DNA of 64,000 nucleotides from Macrothele yani (GCA_039090855.1 CM077013.1:135739240-135803239), one strand, 5' to 3'; positions 31,937 through 42,720 are shown, counted from the first letter of the stretch. Notes: a model not told the origin generated them from the letters alone. A program made the numbers and translations.

Positions 31937-32251
31937 GAAAAAATAAACATTTGTGACAACTACGTTGTATTATCTTAATGTAGTTATAATCGTCACAAGA
32001 CTGTAGTCTTTGAGATAAAGAGGGATCCCTATAAAAAATTGCGATTGCAGGAGAAATCTTCGTCCTATTTCTGTTTTCGGAATTTTTTTCTTTATTTTCG
32101 ATCTCAAATATAAACATTTATGTCATTAAATGATGATTAAACAATAATACGACGCAGGAAAACCAGTTGAGAGAGGGGGCGATTACAGGAGAAATTCTTG
32201 CTCCCTGCAGCTTTCGTTTTCGGAAATTTTTACTCCATTTCTAATATTTGT

Positions 32252-32283
32252 TTTTCTTTGATTGGAGGTTTAACGACCACTGA
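32252..32283 (-). mobile_element. SINE-A 3' stub
   Basis: Only TTGATTGGAGGTTTAACGAC plus CACTGA remains: the last ~30 bp of a SINE-A. Extreme 5' truncation fits aborted reverse transcription. Confidence 0.75.
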
Positions 32284-32314
32284 TTTCCAATCTTAAATAG
32301 AAATAAAATTATAT

Positions 32315-32906
32315 TTAACCCTTTAAGCGGCCGATGTCAGTTAAGAAAATTCTGCGATATTCAAATAGAAATGTTCATATAACCGCAGAGGTTTATGAAA
32401 GCTACAGCAAGATAATTCCTTTCTTGCTTTCAGTCGTTGTTTCTCTGTTCCATCCAATAGTCCTTTATTCTCTGATGCAGTCTATACACAATATTCTCTG
32501 ATCCGTTTTACAGATCTGCACTCTGTAAAACGGATCAGAGAATATTGAAGAATATTCTCTGTTTCATGACTCAAAGCACAAACGGAAGGACAAGTGCCCC
32601 TGACGTGGGCATCATGCCACTGGGTAGAAACAAATGGCTGAAACATCTCTCTCCTTTCTTAGGTTCGTCGATATTGTTATAATTCTTTTAGAAAGAAATC
32701 AAGTAGACAGGGTTAGTGTCAATCGTACCCTTTAAATTACCACTTTGAAAAACGAAACGAGGGGCGGGAACGCTTTCTGATGCGAAGGTACACTCATTTC
32801 AGCCGCGTTCAAACCACTTCTTAGATAGCGAATATGTTCGTTCAAACTGATTTCAGCCCATTTTACTAATCCCGAGTTAATTAGTTCCAGCCGGTTAAAG
32901 GGTTAA
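32315..32906. mobile_element. piggyBac-like MITE
   Basis: TTAA target duplication (32315-32318 and 32903-32906) with inverted ends CCCTTTAAGCGGC and, complementary, CCCTTTAACCGGC. TTAA followed by CCC is the piggyBac signature. The ~584-bp interior has no coding frame. It contains a perfect 24-bp inverted repeat. Confidence 0.85.
32490..32546. repeat. Perfect 24-bp hairpin in the piggyBac MITE
   Basis: AATATTCTCTGATCCGTTTT... at 32490-32513 is exactly complementary to 32523-32546, with a 9-nt loop. Confidence 0.93.
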
Positions 32907-33379
32907 TGTCCATACAGGGAAGAGAGCACATTGCCGAAAAACGAATTTTAGATTACAGGGCTCCGTCTAACTCCCATTTTCGGAAATTGTTGCGTCCATT
33001 CTCAAACTGAAACCCACACGTTTAGGCAATGAAACGATATTTAACAGCAATGTGGGACAATCCACTTTTAAAAAATCGCCAGACAAAAATTGCGATTACG
33101 GGAGAAATCTTCACTCCGTCTAACTTCCGTTTTCGAAAATTTTGAAAGACGGAAAACTTGCATCCATGATCGAGTGTCTGTAAGAGGATTTAATAGCGTT
33201 CATATCGTTTTTTTTTCTGCAGGACGTACATAAATCTGCGACCCCCGTCGCCGCCATTCTGCTATGGGGCTTCCGTCGTTAAAAAATATCTACCACACCG
33301 AACAGTTGTTGTCCGGTGACGCGGAAAACCGATTAACATTTTCTCTGACATTTCTTACTCAAATGGAGATCAACGATGC

Positions 33380-33655
33380 GTGGCCGTGGAAGATCTTCTG
33401 GGGAGACTGGGCTTGAAATACAGCAGCGAGGGTATCTTGATTACACCATTTTGAGGCGCGATGGAGGCCCTCTTATCGTACGTTCTGTACAGCAGTTGCT
33501 TCAGCAGAGTGATTAGTCGTTCTTTTCGGACAGCATAACCACCTCGGTCACCAGATGTGTATCCTTGTGACTTTTAGTTATGGGGACACCTCAAAAGCAT
33601 GATTTATCAGCTGAGTGTGTCTAACTTGGTAGCTTTGAAAAACAGCATAATATAA
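33380..33655 (+). pseudogene. mariner-superfamily transposase fragment
   Basis: Near 33540-33650 one frame reads PPRSPDVYPCDF, stop, LWGHLKSMIYQLSVSNLVAL: the third-catalytic-residue region of a mariner-superfamily transposase with a stop after CDF. It is the same lineage as, or close to, the PRSADLNPLDFFFWG remnant at 22.8-23.6 kb. Upstream coding is scrambled. Confidence 0.7.
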
Positions 33656-33659
33656 GAAA

Positions 33660-33830
33660 TATTTATTACACATAATATTTACACCAATAAACGGATTCAC
33701 ATCTTACAAATTTATATTGTACAACGGTGTCATCCCGTATTTCATCCATCGATATTCTGCGCCTCTGGGCAATCACGGGAATTGCTTTGACTAGCGAGTC
33801 CTGTGATGGTTATGTTTAAACTGGACGAAA
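33660..33830 (+). mobile_element. Family-B repeat, 3' body only
   Basis: TTTACACCAATAAACGGATT, ATTGTACAACGGTGTCATCC and then GACTAGCGAGTCCTGTGATG, which matches the foldback centre at 37.57-37.61 kb. Confidence 0.75.
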
Positions 33831-33976
33831 CCCGGCGGAATCGACGGTTAGTTTTTTTTTTTTTTTTTTTTTTTTTTTGAAAAGAATAAACTCATATGAA
33901 ACAACAAATTTAAACTTTATTAGATTGACAAATTCATTCAACCAGTTCAGTAAAGACAATAATCCAGGTTCGTGAT

Positions 33977-34170
33977 TTTTTTTTATGAATGTTTAACGAC
34001 CACCGTGAGCAACTCCCCATCCCTAATTTAGGATCATTGGTTCCAGGGAAGGGAAAGAGCCAGTGCCGTAAGACAAACACAACATCCATGCCTCACCAGG
34101 ATTCGAACCCGGACCCTGCACGAACGAATCATCATAAGCCAGCCCTTAGCCCACTGCGACTCCGGGGCGG
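33977..34170 (-). mobile_element. SINE-A (minus) with 13-bp flanking repeat
   Basis: Body CTAATTTAGGATCATTGGTT, GGATTCGAACCC, and head complement ending CTCCGGGGCGG. CCAGGTTCGTGAT at 33964-33976 and 34171-34183 is the target-site duplication. Confidence 0.9.
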
Positions 34171-34492
34171 CCAGGTTCGTGATGAGCATCACGACTGCAC
34201 TCTTTTTCATTCGTAAAATGTGAGGCGGAATTCCACTCATCTCGATCGTGTGCAAAAATTAAACTGGATAGCGCACTCTTTCACTCTCATTTTCAGTCAC
34301 AACTGTGTTTGTAAATGTTGTTGGAATGAGATTCGCGTTGCGAGTACTCTTCAGCTGTCGGAATCAACGGTTAGTTTTTGTTTGTTTTTTCATTTGAAAA
34401 GAATAAACTCATATGAAACAACAAATGTAAATTTTATTTGATTGACAAATTTATTCAACCACTTCAGTAAAGACAATAGTCCAGGTGCGTGA

Positions 34493-34557
34493 TTTTTTTT
34501 GATGAATGTTTAACTACCACCGTGAGCAACTCAATGGGCTATAAGCAGTCGCCCGTA
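34493..34557 (-). mobile_element. Partial SINE-A in the duplicated segment
   Basis: AACTACCACCGTGAGCAACT to GCAGTCGCCCGT, then broken. It is the duplicate of the copy at 33977. Confidence 0.85.
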
Positions 34558-34670
34558 ATATTTTCACTAACAATGGTCAGCGGAATGTTTACTTACATCT
34601 TTACATAATGGGAAACGTCTTACCTACGTGAATAAACTTTATCGAATGAATATCAAATTGTATATATACA

Positions 34671-35058
34671 TCACACAGTCCAACGGCATAACGCAATTAG
34701 GTAAAATGTAGAAGGTTTTCGTGCTGATAGGGACTTCTTTAAAAAACAGCCGTCATAGCACGTCATCGTAGCAATTAGGTCTTCGAGAGTGTTCGCTGTT
34801 CCGACGAGAAGAACTTTTATACCAATGCATGATAGCATTGTTTTGCCAACGGTAAACTCAGAAAAGAGACTTCGGACTTTGGAATATCTGAGTCCTTTCA
34901 TGCCTCCGCCTCCAACAACGCGTGAGTCAGCCGCAGGCGATCGAATATCAATCGCACGCTTCACCCATAGACTTTATATGAGACATTTGCCGCCCAACAA
35001 TGCCCAAACCGTTGCCCCAATCTCATTTTTCTCTTCGACTGGCACATCTACATGGTAA
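34671..35058. other. Unassigned overlapping frames
   Basis: An 89-codon plus frame (34789-35058) and a 97-codon minus frame (34964-34671) overlap. GC content is higher than around them, and a donor-like ATGGTAAG lies at 35051-35058. I recognise no family on either strand. It could be a host exon, a transposase piece or chance. Confidence 0.25.
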
Positions 35059-35183
35059 GACTTTTATTTTGATACCTCAACCATACCTTTACATTCAGGC
35101 GTTCACTCCGAATAGGACTCACAGTAAAACAAACCTTCTAGAATTAATATATAGATTAATCGGAAACTTGAAACGTGGTCGTT

Positions 35184-35375
35184 CTGGGTGGTGTAGTGTT
35201 TAGTATACTCGGGCGGTATTCGGCAGACTTGGATTCGCGTCTCGCTCCAGGAAGACGACATTTTCAAGTTTTCGGATATTATCTGACTTAAAATCCATGT
35301 CATATTTATATCAATAAACTAATTCACATCGTCCAAATTTGTATTGTACAATGGCGTAATCCCGTTTTTTATTCA
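35184..35375 (+). mobile_element. Family-B tRNA-like SINE
   Basis: Head CTGGGTGGTGTAGTGTTTAG (A box) with a decayed B box (GGATTCGCGTC), then CCAGGAAGACGACATTTTCA, CAAGTTTTCGGATATTATCT and a body ending ATTGTACAATGGCGTAATCC. The preceding TTAATCGGAAACTTGAAACG is shared with other copies. Confidence 0.8.
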
Positions 35376-36006
35376 TTGATAAGAAATATCTTTGTGGACA
35401 AGTTACATTTGTCGTTCAGCATAGAGTTCAGAAAATGCAGTTTTTGTTGCATAAGAATGAAGGGAGTACGTTGAGCAATATCTATTGTAGACTCTATTTA
35501 TTTCGGTGCCATGTAATATTTATCGGTTAAATATGTCACGACTTAAACATTACGTTCGTTCCATCGGTTGGTTGTTCTCGTATTACTGAAACTATGTACT
35601 CTTAAACCTCAGATAGCTAGTTCATAAACAATTCTTAATTACACACTGAGCTAAATTAGGTGACCTTAAGGCCAGAAGATAGAAGAAGTCTTGGAAACAC
35701 ATACGAGAAAATGGTCTTTATTGCCAAAATTTCACGATACTTCAGATTCACAACGTATCACAAATGATCACATCAACATATAATTCAGAATACTGAACCT
35801 CTATCAAATTAGGTTCGACGTGTTTACATCTAATTAACCAATTACAACAATTAGCTACAGTAATCTATCTACAGCACGCTACAACAACACACCATTGCTT
35901 GCTAGCTGCAGACAATGTATTACGTTCTTCGCTTGTCAAACGTGTACACGTCATTCACTCTTGACCTGAAAACTGCTGCCAACATGACATTCAGTGAGTA
36001 AGAAAC
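35376..36006. other. No recognised feature
   Basis: AT-rich DNA, no domain or repeat identified. Confidence 0.4.
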
Positions 36007-36008
36007 TA

Positions 36009-37208
36009 CACTGAAGTGCCAAAAGTCATGGGATAGCAGGATACAAATTTTTAACTAGAGCTGCCGTCGTATAAAGGCTTCGACGCAACCCGCAATTTTT
36101 ATCAGTTACGAGGTGGAATCTCGTGAGTCAAGTTGAACAACCGCCAGTAGAATTATGGCAAGCCGACATGAATTATCAGAGTTTGAACGAGGCATGGTGG
36201 TGAGAGCCAGACGGATTGGACATTCAATTTCCGAAGTCGTGCGAACATTCAACATTCCTCGATTCACGGTGTCACGTGTGTACCGAGAATACCACATGTA
36301 TGGCATTACCACCCACTGTGGATTGCGCAGTGGCCGACCACGTGTGCTGAATGACCGTGACCAGAGGCGTCTGACCAGGATTGTCCATGCTAACAAAAAC
36401 GACGCTGGATCAAATAACATCCACATTCAATGCAGGAGGTACCAGAGACATATCCATCAGGTCAGTGCAGCGTAATTTAGCGCCCATGGGGTATGGGAAC
36501 AGAAGACACGCAGAGTGCCTTTGCGAACGCCACAACATGGGACACAACGCCTCACCTGGGCTGGTGAACACGGTAACTGGACCCTGGGAGACTGGAAATG
36601 TGGTCCGATGAGTCACGCTACCAGTTGTTAAGAGCTGATGGTAGGGTTCGGGTGCGGCACAGACCCCATGAGGCCATTGAATCAAGCTGTCAACAAAGCC
36701 CTGTGCAATATGGTGGTGGTTCCATAAATGTGTGGGAGGTATTTACGTGGCACAGTTTGGGTCCTCTGGTCTTCGTAAACACGTCTTTAACCAGTAATCG
36801 CTTTGCTGCTCTGCTGTGTGACCATTTGCAGCGCTTCATGGACTTCATGTACCCCAACAACGATGGGATTTTCCAGCCGGACAACGCACCATGTCATCGG
36901 CCCCATGTTGTCCAAAATTGGTTCGAGGAGCATTCTCGACAGTTCCGCTGGATGGTGTGGGTACCACGTATGCCCGACATGAACCCAATAGAGCACTCAC
37001 GGGACGTGATGGAAAGCTCCATTCGCACCCACCTACAAATACCAGGGAACTGTGGGCGGCTATTCGGAGGGCATTGGCTCAACATCTCTGCAGAAGTCTT
37101 CCGGCCACTTGTGGAATCGATTCCACGTCGAGTTGCTGCACTTCGCCGGGTTAGAGAAGGTCCTACACAACACTAGGTCCATATCCCATGACTTTTGGCA
37201 CTTCAATG
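36009..37208 (+). mobile_element. Tc1-like transposon with conserved catalytic triad
   Basis: Terminal inverted repeats of about 27 bp begin CACTGAAGTGCCAAAAGTCA at 36009, with the complement at 37182-37208 (one mismatch). Transposase starts at M 36155 (MASRHELSEFERGMVVRARR), with helix-turn-helix VVRTFNIPRFTVSRVYREY. Frameshifts near 36420-36600 split it. WSDESRYQLL, FQPDNAPCHRP and PDMNPIEH keep both Asp and the Glu, with about 36 residues between the last two. Ends at 37176. The best preserved Tc1 active site here, but not a continuous frame. Related to the element at 23930. Confidence 0.9.
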
Positions 37209-37335
37209 CATAACGTTAAGGCTTAAACACTAAAAGAGAACGACTTCAAAATTGACGTAAAGACAACTAAAAATGAAAGTTATTTTAGAGTATACGTCAT
37301 AACCACGGCATGGTATAAATCAGCAGCAAAATAAA

Positions 37336-37825
37336 CTTTATTGTACAAATTTGGAAGATGTTAATCCGTTTATTGGTGTAAATACGACATGTATGTTAAG
37401 TCAGATAATGTCCGAAACCGAAAACTTGAAAATTTCGTTGTCGCAGAGCGGGAACCGTATCCACGTCTCCGGGATAGCGCCCGAATATGCTAACCACTGC
37501 ACCACCCAGTACAACCAAGTTTCAAGTTTTCGATTAATTTGAATATAAACATCTCAGGATTCGCTAGTCGAAGGAGTGATGGTTATATTGCTTCGACTAG
37601 CGAATCCTGTGATGGTTTTATTCAAATTATTCGGAAACTTAAAACTCGGTTGCTCTGGGTGGTGGTGTGCTTAGCATACCCGGCGGCTATCCGGGAGACG
37701 CGGGTTCGATTCCAGCTCCAGGACGACATAATTTTCAAGTTTTCGGATATTATCTGATTTAGCATCCATGTCATATTTACACCAATAAACGCATTAACAT
37801 CTTCCTAATTTGTATTGTACAATGG
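37336..37825. mobile_element. Foldback element built from two inverted family-B copies
   Basis: Left arm 37336-37573 and right arm 37591-37825 are inverted, with a 17-nt loop; arm tips are GATTCGCTAGTCGAAG and CTTCGACTAGCGAATC. Each arm contains a whole family-B repeat: tRNA-like head with B box GGGTTCGATTCC (right), CAAGTTTTCGGATATTATCT and ATTTACACCAATAAACG. Confidence 0.88.
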
Positions 37826-37880
37826 TGTAATCTCGTATTTCATCCATTAAACTTTATTGATCAGACTTCTATCGGTCAGA

Positions 37881-38091
37881 CGCCCCGATGGCGCAGTGGG
37901 TCTAAGCGATAGCTTCTGATCATTCGTCTGAAAGGGGTCCGGGTTCGAATCCCGGTAAGGCATGGATGTTGTGTTTGTCTTACGGCACTGGCTATCTCCC
38001 TTCCCTGGAACCAGTGACTCTACATTAGGGACGGGCGACTGCTTATAGCCCATTGAGTTGCTCATGGTGGTCGCTAAACCTCCAATAAAAA
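37881..38091 (+). mobile_element. SINE-A
   Basis: CGCCCCGATGGCGCAGTGGG (A box with one extra G), GGTTCGAATCCCGGTAAGGC (B box), body CTCTACATTAGGGACGGGCG and tail CCTCCAATAAAAAAA. No clean target duplication seen. Confidence 0.9.
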
Positions 38092-39110
38092 AACTGTCAT
38101 CTGGTGGTGATTTGCTGAAATATGTTTTCCTGCATGTTCCGAATAATAATATTATTACTACGTTCTGTTGAGTCCCGGCCGCTCTGCAAATTCCATGTCA
38201 TAGGATACTTTAATTACGGTCACCCTGTATAATATATTTTAGCCTTTAGTTAACTCAGGTTTTCCGAGTTCCTTAGTGTCTGAAAAGTGAGTAACAATAT
38301 AACTGAACAACTATTGATAAAGATCTGAAGTTATGAAGAAGTGTGAACCTTAGCGACAGCAGAAAATGCATTCCGAAGAGACAGTTTGTAACACATCAAA
38401 AATATCTTTTTCGTAACAAGTGGAAAAAAAACCCGAAGATAAAATTAGAAAATCGCCAACGAGTGGCAACAAACAAAAACATACCGCCTGGAAGATGATT
38501 ATCTGCTAGACAGAATTCCTTTCAGTGCAGCAACTTGTAGATTGCCTTATCACACGGGAACAATATCCTGTCTCACCGAACAAGTCCGACTTCACGCGGC
38601 TGGAAGAGGTCGATGAGAAGCAAAGAATGAAATTAAACATGAAGAAAGACCTTTTTGTTGTCGCCGCGTTGGAGGGATCTTCTAAAGGAATAAAACATTC
38701 TCCCAGACATCTGTCAGTCGGTCTGTAATTGATCTGGAAGAGAATTAACTTTCAGTCTGTGAGATTAAAAAAGAGCGTTTCTTAGCTTTTGTTAAAGTCC
38801 AAGAAGGTGTTTCCTACTTTTTTTTTCAATGAACCGAATCAGAGCAGGGCAGAAAAAGGAAAAGTTGTTTGGAATAATTCATGGTTTAGGTTGAGATACG
38901 CTTTTCTTAAAACGTTTTCTCTAAGCACTGGTTTACCGAATTTTATCTAGTGCCCTGAAAAACTTTGCTACCCATTATTAAGAAAAAGAAAATGAAAAAA
39001 TATTACAGGCATGTTAAAAAAGAAAATAGGAATACAGAAAAGATTAAATAAAGCAAGAAATAGCTCCAAGCTTTATTTGTTTTTGCAAGACTGTTTCCAT
39101 TATTACTTAA
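38092..39110. other. No gene; possible transposon end
   Basis: GGTCACCCTGTATAATATA near 38219 resembles the terminus of mariner-like elements, without a visible partner. The rest is AT-rich with A and T tracts. Confidence 0.4.
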
Positions 39111-39520
39111 AAAATTAAATCATCCTCGTCATCTTCAACCTCGTTTTTGTCCGTGCTGGAACCGCGTTTCACAGCCCCGACAATAGCTTTATCCGATGGA
39201 ATTTCATTCGTTATAACTTCACAGTCAGCATTGATAAAATCTTCAGCTTCAGTGGAATTCGCACCAATATGCTAAAGCAGATCCTTGACAGGAACATCAT
39301 AATCTTCTTCAAATGTCACAAGTCCAGTAGCCAAACCAGCCCTCCAGAAACAGTTTTGTATAGTGACCGTTGACACACTCCTCCACGTTTTGTTTCCAAA
39401 ACGTACAGCATTCAGAACATTTATTGATATGTTGCTTTGATTCCAAGGCTTGGATTAAATGCAGCGTTACTTCCCTTCTGTAATAAGTTTTAAATGACAC
39501 TCACTCCTCTAAGTCCATAC
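39110..39520 (-). pseudogene. pogo/Tigger-like transposase C terminus
   Basis: Minus-strand frames give RREVTLHLIQALESKQHIN and, in another frame, VRFGNKTWRSVSTVTIQNCF followed by WRAGLA, matching the Tigger pattern of AW..V...TI.NCF..AGF. Downstream come EDYDVPVKDLL and an acidic tail (KNEVEDDEDD). The DDE core is not seen. Confidence 0.65.
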
Positions 39521-39714
39521 TGGACATAATGGCCTCTTTTATAAGAATCCGAACTAATCCTACATTTGTCCTTCAATGCACTCAAGGAGTAGTAGGCCTA
39601 CAATATTGTATTCTCAAAACGTTCTTTTAAGTTTTTACAAGAAGGTTTGTTTTGAAATAAGTTACAATTTCACGTTACAAGTGCATTCTTTTCTTTGAAG
39701 TTTTATTTTTTAGG

Positions 39715-39865
39715 TGCACTATAACCAAAGTTGAGAGTTCACTATAAACGAAAATTTTAATGTACATTTCTGATGTCACGGGGTCGGGACCAATGATTTT
39801 GGTTCACTATAGTCGAATGTTCACTATAACAGAGTTCACTATAGTCAGAGTTGATTGTACATAAA
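39715..39865. repeat. TTCACTATA-rich transposon end
   Basis: Four or more TTCACTATA-type motifs in both spacing and context typical of pogo/Tigger termini. Lies 5' of the transposase remnant, so it may be the same element's end. Confidence 0.5.
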
Positions 39866-40020
39866 GAGAGCTTCCGTTATAACCAGTCTTGTGATTTAAA
39901 TCACAAATATTTACAGTATCGTGTGGATTTGCTGGTGGTTAATCTTCGACTGGCACTACTTATGTTACCTAATGGGGCAAAACGTAACCCCAAGAAAAGG
40001 GTACTGGACTTATATATGTA

Positions 40021-40923
40021 CAAAGGGCACCCTGAAAGTAATGCCTCGTCCCTCATAAGATTTTTATTTGTAGCAGCAAAAATGTGAAACTTAATGGCAA
40101 AATAGTTGGACATGTTGTTTATAATGCTTGCCTATTCAAAGTATTGTCCACCACTTTCTATACATTTTTCGTGATCTTTGAACATATTAGTAAAATCCAT
40201 TTTGGAAAAATTCCTGAGTCTGTCGTTTCACCCATGAGTTCACAGCCAGTTTAACGTCTGTCACATCGTCGAAACTTTCCCCACGATGGGCGTTTTTCAA
40301 AGGGGCAAACAGGAAAAAGTCTGGGGAGTCAAATCAGGACTGTAGGGGGTTAAGGCATCACCGTTCACCCCATTTTGGCAATAGCCTGTGAAGTCTCCAT
40401 TGAGGTGTGGGTACGTGCGCTATCATGGTGTAAACCAACACTATGAAGTGGAATGCCACGTCTTTTCCTTCTTCTTCAATGTCTGCACATACTTAGCACT
40501 CTTCATTGCTGCAAATCCTGGATGGTGACACGACGATCAGCTGTGATGAGGTCTTTCACTCGTTGACTGTTGGCACCTGTCACTGCAGTTGCGGGCCTTC
40601 CACTCCGTTGTTTGTCCGACACTGAAATTTTTCTCTCTCGAAACCTCTTCATCCATCTTCGGACATTACTGACTGCAGCTCCATACACCTCCAGGAGTCT
40701 TCTGTGGATTTCTAGAGCCTCACATCCCTCTTCTTCCAGGAATTCAATTACGGGTTGCTGCTTTTCTTTGTCATCCATGATCTTTCTTTCCGATTTTGAA
40801 AAAAACACCCTTGTTTTGCCACATTGGTAAGATATCATAGTACATGTCAGTGCAGTTTCATTAAACTCACTTCAAAATTTCAAAAGTTATTAAAGAGGAG
40901 GCATTACTTTCAGGATGCTCTTG
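40021..40923 (-). mobile_element. mariner element, internally deleted
   Basis: Inverted ends CAAAGGGCACCCTGAAAGTA (40021) and, at 40898-40923, the complement of CAAGAGCATCCTGAAAGTAA, both flanked by TA. Minus-strand N terminus MDDKEKQQPVIEFLEEEGCE (from 40778) runs to VKDLITADRRVTIQDLQQ. It then jumps to GLHHDSARTHTS, the second-Asp region, and PPDFFLF-like remains. The first-Asp region is deleted and Asn of HDN is Ser. Confidence 0.88.
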
Positions 40924-41905
40924 TATAATGAGGAGTCCCTAACCCCGAGGACAACGAGATTACGTGACTTCTGACTTTCAGTCCAAGGGTAGGTGTTTGG
41001 GACACGAATCGCATACCCTTAGGCACCAAGTCGTCCACGCTAACAGCGAGGTTTACAGTATCTGTTGGGTAATACGTAGTTGTTTGTACAGCAATAGTTG
41101 TTTTAGTTGATAACTGCTGATGGTTCAAACTATTTCTTTAATATGAACTTCACTTCTGTGAAGCATTAATCTGATTACAGGCTAAGGATTAACACATGCT
41201 GAAGTAAATACTTGTACAACAATGCTTACTTTATTACCTTAACCCGGATAGCTTAACTTCGTCACAGCTAGTGGGAAAATTTCAACAGTTGCACACTAGA
41301 AACCCTAACGGCCCAAATAATGTCACGAAATCTTACAGTTTGTGTCTTTATTCGTTCAGAAAGAGTCGAATGGCAAAAACAGTATGTTCAATCAAATAAT
41401 ATAGTCATAGAACATATGCAACAAGACACAAGACTCTCTCTTTCAGCAACACACAGTACTGGGTTTTCTTGGTAATTCAGCAATTCACAACAACTTACAA
41501 CGTTGTGCTCGGAAAGTTTTTAAACATAAAATACACCCAACGTTTGACAAACCTGTCAGACTACAGAACAAGGAAACCTAAAGATTAAACAAAGCCTGCC
41601 ATGAGAGCTTAAGTGACTACTCACGGCAACATGAATTCGTGAATACTTCATACCAAATCTCGCGTACAAATCAAATCGACCTATACATTTCAAAACAGCA
41701 CTTCTTATCATCAGCTTAACATACGTCATTACATTTTTGACCTGTCGTCAGGTTGCCAAACACAAATTCTCCGAGACAGAAAATGAAGCGTTCGGACAGA
41801 AAATGTTTAACGAGAGTAAATCAAAATTTGCATTAGAAGACAGGAACTAAGTAGGAAGTTTAAATTAGAGTATATGTTAAACATTGCCTGCTACATTTAA
41901 GTTCA
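40924..41905. other. No recognised feature
   Basis: AT-rich DNA without identifiable coding or repeat structure. Confidence 0.4.
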
Positions 41906-41907
41906 CT

Positions 41908-42056
41908 GTGCCGGATAAGTGGCCAAGTGGTCTGAGATGCTGGTTTCTGATCATTCTTTCGAGATGAGTCATGGTTACAGCGTCTGTCTGATGGTGCAGG
42001 GCCCTCCCCGCAACCACTGTCCTTAAATATGAGACTGGAGACTGCTTGTAACTCAC
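41908..42056 (+). mobile_element. Degenerate SINE-A-like repeat
   Basis: GGATAAGTGGCCAAGTGGTC resembles an A box. TCTGATCATTCTTTCGAGATG and GACTGGAGACTGCTTGTAAC follow the SINE-A order, without a proper B box. Confidence 0.55.
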
Positions 42057-42250
42057 ATGGGCACCGGATGGCCTAGTGGCCAACGTTCGTGACTGCCACG
42101 GGGAAACACCAGGTTCGATCCCAGTCAGGCTCCAACGCCGGAAGCACTAGATATCCACCCTGCGCGTGACCCCCGATAGAGAAGGCCGTCGCACAGGTTT
42201 GTGACGTCACTGGCGGTGGATTGCAGCTCACGTGAGAAACAGCCTGGGCT
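42057..42250 (+). mobile_element. Family-E tRNA-derived SINE
   Basis: Head GGATGGCCTAGTGGCCAACG (A box) and GGTTCGATCCC (B box, 42112-42122), then a GC-rich body with CACTGGCGGTGGATTGCAG. A related head with TTCGTGACTGC and GATTCGATCCC lies at 52088-52140. Confidence 0.7.
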
Positions 42251-42720
42251 CATCGGAGCATATTTCCGATGGTCATGATCGTTGTTTTAAAATTTCGGTT
42301 TTACAGTGAGAAATTGTATCACAAATGTGACATAACGCTGCAAAGAAAAAACGCTTAGCATATTCTTTTTATTAAAAGAATGAGAAATGAAAGTATTACG
42401 AGGTTGTAACTATCGTGTTTTAAAGCTGAAAAACAATTTGCGGATTCTGTATGTTTTTTTGTTTTTTTTTTAAGTCAATAACTTTAGGAACAGGAATAAA
42501 CGATCTTGGGAGATTGTTTTGGAATCGGAGCATATTTCCGACGGTCATGATCGTTTCTTAAAAGAATCAAAAGATAAAATTATTGCGAGGTGTAGCTCCC
42601 GTTTTTTAAATCAGAAAATCAATTTTAGTATTCTGTATGGCATTTTTTTTCATTTCAATCAATAACTTTAGAAACAGGAATGAACGATCATGGGAGAAAG
42701 TTTTCAAAAACTACGCCATT
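42251..42720. repeat. Diverged tandem duplication
   Basis: GGAGCATATTTCCGATGGTC occurs at about 42255 and 42527, AATAACTTTAGGAACAGGAA at 42477 and 42661. Spacing 272 then 184 bp, so one unit has an 88-bp gain or loss. Confidence 0.75.

Larger units (their letters stand above)
29361..31975. mobile_element. Penelope-like element with ~940-bp inverted ends
   Basis: The left arm (29361 to about 30308, minus) and right arm (about 31047-31975, plus) are inverted copies of the element's C-terminal half and 3' end. The reverse transcriptase lies between them on the plus strand. Both outer ends carry the motif TTAAGATAATACAACGTAGT or its complement and a hammerhead-like core. AGAGGGATCCCTATA at 29342-29356 recurs at 32019-32033, a possible 15-bp target duplication of the whole unit. 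The flanking ~140-bp repeat supplies an empty-site comparison. Confidence 0.85.
32034..33165. repeat. ~140-bp tandem repeat, invaded by three elements
   Basis: Unit marker GCGATTACGGGAGAAATCTT or variants at 32040, 32179, 32948 and 33090, each followed by CCGTTTTCGGAAATTTTT-like sequence. Spacing is about 139-142 bp once insertions are subtracted. The interruptions are the Penelope unit at 29.36-32.0 kb, a SINE-A stub and the piggyBac MITE. Confidence 0.7.
33845..34557. repeat. 516-bp-spaced duplication containing a SINE insertion point
   Basis: 33848-34010 and 34369-34557 are direct copies (AAAGAATAAACTCATATGAA at about 33881 and 34397), both including the same SINE-A tail at the same site. 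The SINE therefore inserted before the duplication. The second copy keeps only about 65 bp of it. Confidence 0.8.

Noticed and set aside
38215..38240. Mariner-like MITE ending at GGTCACCCTGTATA
   Set aside because: Only one end is recognisable and no TA-bounded partner was found, so no element is called.
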